This document shows, in pieces, positions 57,101 through 64,000 of a DNA stretch of 64,000 nt (the first letter of the stretch is position 1; every line of letters begins with the position of its first letter). The stretch is from Macrotis lagotis (taxonomy: Eukaryota > Chordata > Mammalia > Peramelemorphia > Peramelidae), in the NCBI RefSeq assembly GCF_037893015.1, contig NC_133658.1, positions 283,799,746 through 283,863,745 on the forward strand, given 5' to 3'. The position numbers were made by a program, and so were the translations under genes. The notes beneath the pieces are model-generated. The model did not search any database. It saw only the letters and a list, made by a program, of their open reading frames with translations, and had not been told where the DNA came from.

Positions 57101-59133
57101 AAAACCAGTTCTTGCTTTTATTTATTATTAGTTCAATAGTTTTCTTACTTTCAGCTTTATTAATTTCTCCTTTAATTTTTATAATTTCTAATTTGGTATT
57201 TAACTGGGAATTTTTAATTTGTTCTTTCTCTATTTTTAGTTGCATATTTAGTTTATTGATTTCCTTTTTCTCTGATTTATGCATATAAGCATTTAAAGAT
57301 ATAATTTATCCCCTGACACTCCTTGATTGCATCCCATAGGTTTTGGTAGGTTGTTACATTATTGCCATTAACTAGGATAAAATAATTAATTCTTTCTATA
57401 ATTTGTTGTTTGATCCACTCATTCTTTCAAATGAGGTTATTTAGTTTCCAATTAGTTTTGGGTCTATATCTCCCAGGTCCAATATCACATGTGATTTTTA
57501 TTGCATTATGACCTGAGTAAGATATACTCTATTTCTGCCTTTCTGCAATTGATTATTAGGTTTTATGCCCTAGTACATGGTCAATTTTTGATAAGTGCCA
57601 TGCACTGCAGAAAAGAAAGTATATTCCTTTCTAGCTCCATTCAATTGCCTCCTTTCTAGGAGGAGGAAAAACCTTTCTAGGTTTTCTAACAAGCTATTTA
57701 ACCCTTTAACTGCCTTCTTGTTTATTTTATGGTTAGATTTCTCTAAATCTGAGAGAGGGAGTTTGAGGTCTCCCACTAGGGGAGTTTTTCTGTCTGTGTC
57801 TTCCTGTAACTTATTCAACTTCTCTAAGAATTTGGGTGCTATACCATTGGGTGCATACATATTTAGTATTGAAAATGCTTTATTGTCTATGGTACCTTTT
57901 ACGAGAATATAGTTTCCTTTCTTATCTCTTTACATACTATCTATTTTTGCAACTGCTTTGTCTGAGATAAGGATTGCTACCCCTCCTTTTCTTCACTTCA
58001 GCTCAAGCAAAATATATTTTGCTCCAATCTTTTACCTTAACTCTATATGTATCTCTCTGCTTCAAATGAGTTTCTTGTAAGCAGGATTCTGATTTTTAAT
58101 CCACTCTGCTATTTGCTCTCCTTTTCCCATTGGTCCATTCTATTTTTGTAAGAGTTTTCCATTCGACCAATTGCAGTTTTGAAAGAACTATTTTCTTTTC
58201 GCATTTGGCCAATTGTTTTTCCAAGATTTGTTTTCTTATTGCAAGTTGTTAATCTTCTCCTGGGTTTCTTTTCTCAAATTTTCAAAATTTTCCAATTGAT
58301 GTTTTTAGGCTTTTTTTTGCTAGGCAATGGCTTTAATTGGCTTGCCCAAGGTCACACAGCTAGGTAATTATTAAGTGTCTGAGACCGGATTTGAACCCAG
58401 GTACTCCTGACTCCAGGGCCAGTGCTTTATCTACTGCGCCACCTAGCCGCCCCTTCCAATTGATTTTTAAACTCCTTCCTGATTTCTTCAAGGAAGTCTT
58501 TCTGCGATGGAGACCAAATCAAATTCTCCTCAGATGTTCTACATCTCACTGAGTTGGGGGTCTTTCCCTTTTCAGGAATTTCTCTATGGACCCCCTTTCA
58601 CTGGTCTTTCTTCATTTTCATAAGATCTTGTTTTGGGGGAGGAGCTGGTTCACAGAGATTTGGTATTGGGATTCCTAGAGGCTTTACTCACTGGGTTCAG
58701 TAACTCCAAGAGGCTGGCCAGTAGGGGGTGCCAGAGGCTTTGCTCACTGAGTGTAATATCTCCTGCCAGCCAGTAGGGGGATGATGGAGGTTGGGATTTA
58801 CCCTCCAGCCCTCACACTGTTTCAGACCATCAGTCCACTGCCATGCTGTCACTGTCTGGTTGTTTCTCAATGTAGTTCCCAAGGAGAAAAACCCCAGGGC
58901 TGATCTTAGCTTGACAGGCTCTCACACCCCACCCCCACTGACAGTCTGCTCTCTGTGATTGGCACACCCAGGATCCCTGAAGACAGATCTTGAGGTAGGT
59001 GTTGTTCTCCTAGCTTCTCTTTCTGGGTTTTGTCAACAGGATTTCTGTTAAGAGGTGTGTTTTGTGTTGTATATGCGTGAAGACCTTAGCACAGGACTTG
59101 GCTTCTCTCCACCATCTTAGCCAGAAGTCTCGG
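54104..59133 (-). mobile_element. Younger L1, minus, internal deletion, inside older L1
   Basis: A perfect 13-bp target duplication, TATGAACAGTTTT, flanks it (54091-54103 and 59134-59146). The 5' terminus reads GACTTCTGGCTAAGATGGTG. ORF2 sequence runs 58110-54430, in fragments. RT keeps FADDMM and '[20 protein letters not shown]' (56324-55992). Near 58110 the sequence jumps from the start of ORF2 into the ORF1 coiled coil, so about 1.55 kb, most of ORF1 and the spacer, is missing compared with 11542-18322. A SINE lies in the ORF1 remnant. Confidence 0.9.
58307..58453 (-). mobile_element. tRNA-derived SINE (WSINE1-like), minus
   Basis: Target duplication TTCCAATTGATGTTTTT (58290-58306) and TTCCAATTGATTTTT (from 58454). 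Inserted in the ORF1 remnant of the younger L1. Confidence 0.9.
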
Positions 59134-59699
59134 TATGAACAGTTTTATTGTTCTTTGGTGATACTTCCGTATTGCTCTCCATAAAGTTTCGATCCATTCA
59201 CAACTCCACCAGCAATGTATCAATGTCCCAATCCTCCAACATTGATCATCTTCTCTTTTTCTTAATTTGGCTAATCTAATGGGTTTGAAATGATATCTCA
59301 TTTTTGTTTTAATTTGCATTTCTCTAATCAATAGTGACTTGGAGCATTTTTCATATGATTTTATATAGCTTTAATTTCTTCATTTGAAAATGTTTTATTC
59401 ATATCCATTGACTATTTATCAACTGGGGAATGAATTGCAATTTTTAAATTTGATGTAATTCTATATGTATTTTAGAAATGAGATCTTTATCAGAATTCCT
59501 GGTTGTGAAGATTATTTCCCAGCTTTCTGTTTTCCTTCTAATTTTGGCAGCATTGATTTTATGTGTACAAAACTTTTTAATTTAATATAGTCAAAATCAT
59601 TCATTTTGTAGTTTACTGTGTTTACTGCAGTTTACTATTTCTTAACCAGTACCAGGCAGTTTTGATGACTGCTGCTTTACAGTTTAATTTTATATCTGG

Positions 59700-59700
<1 letters not shown>

Positions 59701-59738
<38 letters not shown>
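59701..59738. repeat. (TA)n microsatellite
   Basis: About 18 perfect TA units in old L1 sequence. Confidence 0.95.
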
Positions 59739-59740
<2 letters not shown>

Positions 59741-61403
59741 GTAGAGATAGGCCACCTCACTTGTCATTTCTTTCAAGTTCCCTTGCTATTCTTGCCCTTT
59801 TGTTGCTTCAGATGGATTTTGTTTACTATTTTTTTCCATCTTAGTAAAGTCATGGTATGATAGTTTTTTTGGTATAATTAATTTGGGTAGAATTGTCATT
59901 TTTATTATATTAGTTCAACTTAACCATGAACATTTGACATTTTTTCAAATATTTAGATCTGACTTTATTTGGGTGAGGAGTACTCTATAATTGTGCTCAT
60001 ACAGTTGTCTTGGGAGGTAGATTGCCGGCAACAGTTATTTTAAATGGAATTTCTCTTTCTATTTCTTGCTCTTAGGCTTTGTTGTTCACATATAGCAATG
60101 CTGATGACTTATGTGGGTTTATTTTATATCCTGCTAATTTTCTGAATTTGGTAACTGTTTCAAGGAGTTTTTTTTTTAGATGATTTTCTCAGGTTCTCTA
60201 GGTATACTATCATATCATCTGCAAAGAGTCAAAGTTTTGTTTCCTCATTGCCAATTCTGATTCCTTCAACCTCTTTTTCTTCTCCTACTGCTACTGCTAG
60301 CATTTCTAATACTATATTCAATAGTAATGGTGATAATGGGCATCCTCATTTCACCCCACTTTTACTGAAATGCAATGCTCTGAGTTTATTCCCATTACAT
60401 ATAATATTTTCTGATGGTTTTAGATAAATATTATTTATTATCTTAAGGACAACTTCATTTATTCCTAAGCTTTCTAGTGTTTTTAATAGTGATGGATATT
60501 GTATTTTATTAAAGGTTTTTTCAGCATCTATTGCAATAATCATATGATTTATGTTGGTTTTGCTATTGATATGTTTAATTATGTTTAATGTTTTCCTAAT
60601 GTTGAACCAACCCTGCCAACCTGGTATAAATCCAACTTGTTCATCGATATTATCCTGGTAATAACTTGCTGTAGTCTCATTACTAACATTTTATTTAAGG
60701 TTTTTGCATCAATACTAATTAGAGAAATTGGTCTATAATTTTCTTTGTCTGTTTTGGTTCTTCCTGATTTACCATGTTGGTATCATAAAAGGAGTTGGAC
60801 AGAATTCCTTCCTCTCCTATTTTTTCAAATAATTTATGTAGAATAGGAATTAATTGTTCCTTAAATGTCTGATAGAATTCACTTATAAATCCATCTGGAC
60901 TTGGAGAATTTTTCTTAGGGAGTTTACTGATGGTTTCTTCAATTTCTTTTTCTGAAATGTGGTTAAATAATTTATTTCCTCTTCTGTTAATCTGGGCAAT
61001 TTGTATTTTTGTAAATATTCATCCATTTCACTCAAGTTATCCAATTTATTGGCATACAGTTCAGCAAAGTAGCTCTGAATTATCTCTTTGGTGGTTAATT
61101 CACTACTTTCATTTCTGATACTGGTAATTTGGTTATCGTTTTTTTTAATGAGATTAACCAAAAGTTTGTCTATTTTATTTTTTTTAAATCAACTCTTACT
61201 TTTATTTATTAGCTCAATCGTTTTCTTGCTTTCAGTTTTATTAATCTCTCCATTCATTTTCAGAATTTCTAATTTGGTATTTAATTGGGGATATTTAATC
61301 TGTTCTTTTTTCTAGCTTCTTTCTGTTTTATTCATATAGGCATTTCCCCTCAAAACTGCCTTGGCTACATCTCATAAATTTTGGCATGATGGCAAGTAAC
61401 TTT

Positions 61404-61557
61404 TTATTTTAGGTTTTTGCAAGGCAATGGGGTTAAGTGACTTGCCCAAGGTCACACAACTATGTAATTATGAGGTGTATGAGGCTGGATTTGAACTCAG
61501 GTACTCCTGACTCCAGGGCTGGTGCTCTATCCACTCTGACACCTAGACACCCCTACA
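61404..61557 (-). mobile_element. tRNA-derived SINE (WSINE1-like), minus, first of a pair
   Basis: Flanked by GCAAGTAACTTTT (61391-61403) and GCAGGTCACTTTT (61558-61570). Lies at the 5' edge of the old L1. Confidence 0.88.
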
Positions 61558-61570
61558 GCAGGTCACTTTT

Positions 61571-61720
61571 TTTTAGGTTTTTGCAAGGAAAACAGGGTTA
61601 AGTGGCTTGCCCAAGGACACACAGCTAGGTAATTATTAAGTGTCTGAGACTGGAGTTGAACCCAGGTACTCCTGACTCCAGGGCCGGTGCTTTATCCACT
61701 ACACCACCTAGCTGCCCCAA
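61571..61720 (-). mobile_element. tRNA-derived SINE (WSINE1-like), minus, second of a pair
   Basis: Flanked by two perfect copies of GCAGGTCACTTTT (61558-61570 and 61721-61733). Same orientation as its neighbour, with only the target copy between them. Confidence 0.9.
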
Positions 61721-61733
61721 GCAGGTCACTTTT

Positions 61734-62553
61734 AACAAAACTCTTTGTACTTCAGTTTTCTCAGCTATAATAGCTAGTTACCATTTATATAGTGCTTCAA
61801 GTTTTTCCAAGGTCAGCATATATTATCCTACTTGATACTCACATTTCTATGTTGTAGGGTCTATTATTTCCCCTGTTTTATAGATGAGGGAACTGAGTCT
61901 GTGTGAAGTCAAATCACTTGCCCAAGGTTACTTAACTAGGAAATAACTGGGGTAGTATTTCAATCTTCCAAACTTGTCAATGAAAAATTATTCTTTTACT
62001 TTCTTTTTAGTCTGGTATCTGAAATTCTTTATAGAAACTACTTTGTAAAACTTTCATAATTGTAGGCACAACAGTAGAAAGTTAGCATTATTTTATCTTA
62101 TCATTTATCAGGAAGAATATTTATTTAAGGTTGAAAAGTTAGCTTAATAATTAATATCATTCATTTGTAAGCTGCAGGAATAGGACTCAATTCTGTCCCC
62201 TATCCTCCCTGCTATTAAATCAACAACTCACATTTATACCCCACATTGACACAACAGCAGGATTTCATGTATATTCTCTTTGAACCTTACAAGAAATGGT
62301 TGTTACATAGTTCTGGAATTATTGACTCTGTCTTTCAGATGAGGAGACTGAGAACCAAAAAGATTATACTTGTCTCAAATCACATAGCTAAAGAGCTGTG
62401 AGATGTGGGTCAAGGAGGATGAAACCTTCTAAGCCAAAGGTTGAACTATCCTGTGAACCCCTCTCTGATTCTGATCTTCTCCTAATCTGATGGAGTCTTC
62501 TGCCTTTGTTAGTCCAACATCCCTGTGGAAAATTTCCTGGACCTCTCCCTAGG
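61734..62553. other. Downstream flank of the ficolin gene, MIR-like relics
   Basis: Two minus-strand MIR-like tails lie at about 61770-61965 (TTTTATAGATGAGGGAACTGAG) and 62215-62405 (CAGATGAGGAGACTGAGAAC). On the minus strand this is the ficolin 3' UTR and flank. AATAAA (62125-62120) is a possible polyadenylation signal about 430 bases after the stop, but this is unproven. Confidence 0.45.
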
Positions 62554-62801
62554 CTAAGTAGGCCTCAACTTCATCTCAGCCACTTTGTAGGAATAGTAGT
62601 ACCCTTTGCCCGAGTACCAGTTTATTCCATTGGCAAAACTGCCATGGGAACCTCCAAGGTACAAGCCATTCAGGTTAGAGTGATGACATTCCTTGTACCA
62701 CCAGGCTCCACTATATAAAACAGCACAATTATTTGAATATGGGTCATTATCTCGATCTTTCGTTGAGAAGGGCATGTTGTTATGGTAGGTCAGTGAGTCC
62801 C
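62554..62801 (-). CDS. FCN: Ficolin, last coding exon (fibrinogen-like domain C-terminus)
   Basis: Ficolins are secreted collagen-stem lectins. Their fibrinogen-like heads bind acetylated sugars and, with MASP proteases, start the lectin complement pathway. After a TTTGCAG acceptor (AG at 62803-62802) the exon encodes 82 residues to the stop at 62556-62554. Visible features are the calcium-site segment STKDRDND, the disulfide pair in [33 protein letters not shown] and the end [13 protein letters not shown]. This is very close to mammalian M- and L-ficolin ends. FIBCD1 and angiopoietins fit less well. The frame is intact with no stops. Ficolin 1 and 2 cannot be told apart from this part. Confidence 0.92.
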
Positions 62802-63193
62802 CTGCAAAGGAAAGAACACTAACATTTATACATGGTTAGGGTTAATCTCTTTGGCTTTTTATTCAAGGTCTTTCACAAAGTTTTCTATCTTTCCCATCTC
62901 CTCTTACTGTTCCTATAAGTCATGGAATTATATCATCTCAGTTTTCAGATTTGTATTTAATGAATGGTTCATTCTTGGAGATGTCTAATGTTCCTTTCAC
63001 TCTGACTTTTTAAGCTTTAAGGTCTCTTCCAGGTCTGACATTCTGTGTGCTAAAGTCCTGACCAGCTCCAATATTCTATGTTCTAAGGTCCCATTCACCT
63101 TTCATATCTTATCAGATGATATCTCTGTCTCCTGGTTCTCCTTTACTTTTTGTCCCACTGACCTTGCATAACCAAAGCTTAATTGTGTCTCAC

Positions 63194-63328
63194 CTGCATC
63201 TCCTTCCACAAAACTTCCTAGTATCAGCTTGTAGTTTTCAGCTTCTCCTGCGATCTGGAATGATGTATACTTGGCAAAGGAGTGATTGCCTTCAAAGTCA
63301 TTGAAATCTATTCGGAGCTCACAGGTTT
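63194..63328 (-). CDS. FCN: Ficolin, penultimate coding exon
   Basis: A 135-base exon between an acceptor (CCCTCATAG, AG at 63330-63329) and a donor (GATGCAG/GTGAGA, GT at 63193-63192). It encodes the middle of the fibrinogen-like domain: CELRIDFNDFEGNHSFAKY, then a 'SFQIAGEAENYKLILGSF' type stretch ending EGDAG. Phase 1 at both ends joins it to the last exon through a split Gly codon. The intron (62802-63193) is 392 bases. Residue 3 of the exon is Cys, where ficolins I recall have Ser, so it may be unpaired. Earlier exons (signal peptide, collagen stem, start of the domain) must lie beyond position 64000 on the plus-strand scale. Confidence 0.9.
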
Positions 63329-63439
63329 CTATGAGGGAAGAGTTTAAAAAGATTTTGACCAGATTTTCCTAAGTCAAATGTCTGATTGGTAGCTACAGGA
63401 GTGAAGTCTTTGATAGAGACGTGTGGTCAGTGCCCCCTT

Positions 63440-63682
63440 GAACTTCTTATCTTTGTTCAGTTGTATCTGATGTTTTTGTGACTTCATTTGGGTTTTTTTG
63501 GGCAAAGATACTGAAGGAATTTGTCATTTCCTTCTCAAGTTTATTTTACATTGAGGAAACTAAGGCAAACAGAAGCGAGTGACTTACTCAGGGGCACACA
63601 GGTAGTAAGTGTCTGAGGCCAGATTTGAACTCACAAATATGAGTCAGCATCTATCCACTGCACTACCTAGCAACCTGCCATT
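63440..63682 (-). mobile_element. Two-part tRNA SINE, minus, in a ficolin intron
   Basis: TTTGTTCAGTTGTATCTGATG, then CATTTCCTTCTCAAGTTTATTTTAC, then the reversed tRNA-like head ATTTGAACTCAC to CACTACCTAGCAACC. Same family as 25752 and 50100. Confidence 0.75.
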
Positions 63683-63758
63683 CCTTACCTTATCAACCAA
63701 TCAACAAATGAATGCACTGAGGGAGGTTAACACTGAAGTTTGACCTCTACATATATAC

Positions 63759-63761
<3 letters not shown>

Positions 63762-63822
<61 letters not shown>
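63762..63822. repeat. (TA)n microsatellite
   Basis: About 30 perfect TA units, probably inside a ficolin intron. Confidence 0.95.
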
Positions 63823-63825
<3 letters not shown>

Positions 63826-64000
63826 CTCACTGATTCTCACAAAAACTTCAGAGGTAGTAATTATTACCACATGGTTAGATGAATTGTTGAATGGTTGGGA
63901 AAGGAAGAAGGTAAGAAAGTTAAGTGGGATTGGGGAGAGGAGATCTGAACAGGAAAGGGATTCCAATAATACTCTTACTAGGACTTATTCTTTTTTTTTT

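Larger units (their letters stand above)
53420..61390 (-). mobile_element. Old L1, minus, split by a younger L1
   Basis: The 3' UTR and ORF2 C-terminal end lie at 53420-54103. The rest of ORF2, up to the end of the endonuclease region, lies at 59147-61390. The gap is filled by the younger L1. The left flank (GCAAGTCACTTTT, 53407-53419) matches the sequence at 61391-61403 (one mismatch), consistent with target duplication. It is 5'-truncated inside ORF2 and full of stops; its RT motif region is near 60230-60290. Confidence 0.8.

Noticed and set aside
207-61720. SINE heads as functional tRNA genes
   Set aside because: They keep box A and box B-like words but cannot fold as full tRNAs, lack a proper anticodon arm, and have retrotransposon tails and target duplications.
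1-64000. CRISPR arrays, operons, prophage or bacterial genes
   Set aside because: The sequence is vertebrate nuclear DNA. Repeats are interspersed retrotransposons and microsatellites, not spaced direct repeats.

Overview
The window looks like intergenic and gene-flanking DNA from a marsupial, probably an Australian one and plausibly a dasyurid. The evidence is many tRNA-derived SINEs of one type (head about GGGGCAGCTAGGTGGCGCAG, tail ACTTAACCCCATTGCCTTGCAAAAA), marsupial-style L1 elements in several age classes, a probable half-L1 (HAL1), older MIR-like SINEs and several retroviral LTRs. Family names come from recognising sequence patterns; no repeat library was searched. Most of the window is interspersed repeat, and nothing prokaryotic was seen.

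Layout. Positions 1-18322 are almost solid L1: an old minus-strand copy (1-4378), a nearly full-length plus-strand copy (4389-10994, target duplication AAAAATTTTG) and a full-length minus-strand copy (11542-18322, 15-bp target duplication). The last two form a giant inverted repeat around a 547-bp spacer. Positions 18.3-26 kb are AT-rich intergenic DNA with scattered SINEs and a processed pseudogene of the RNA-binding protein gene EWSR1 (20581-22319) that has lost its RRM and zinc-finger region. Positions 26-37 kb hold retroviral LTR remnants, a HAL1-like element carrying ORF1 (29937-32608) and an L1 3' end that was later split by a solo LTR.

Positions 39.0-41.4 kb hold a four-layer nest: a 7SL (SRP) RNA retropseudogene, a class II-like LTR inserted in it, and a second LTR of the same family inserted in the first in opposite orientation, which makes an inverted repeat with arms of about 0.8 kb. 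Positions 41.8-45.3 kb hold an internally deleted old L1 with three SINE insertions. Positions 45-53 kb mix SINEs, an L2-like tail, a GATA-rich block, a solo LTR inside a SINE and a 5'-truncated L1 inside a MIR-like element. Positions 53.4-61.4 kb are an old L1 split by a younger, internally deleted L1. One genomic target site there seems to have received three successive retrotranspositions.

The only convincing host protein-coding sequence is at the right edge. Two consecutive minus-strand exons (63194-63328 and 62554-62801, stop at 62554-62556) encode the C-terminal half of a ficolin fibrinogen-like domain, a lectin-pathway pattern-recognition protein. The rest of that gene lies beyond the right end. 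I found no wholly new biological system. The notable material is in the nested insertions, the HAL1-like element, the 7SL and EWSR1 retrocopies and the ficolin exons.
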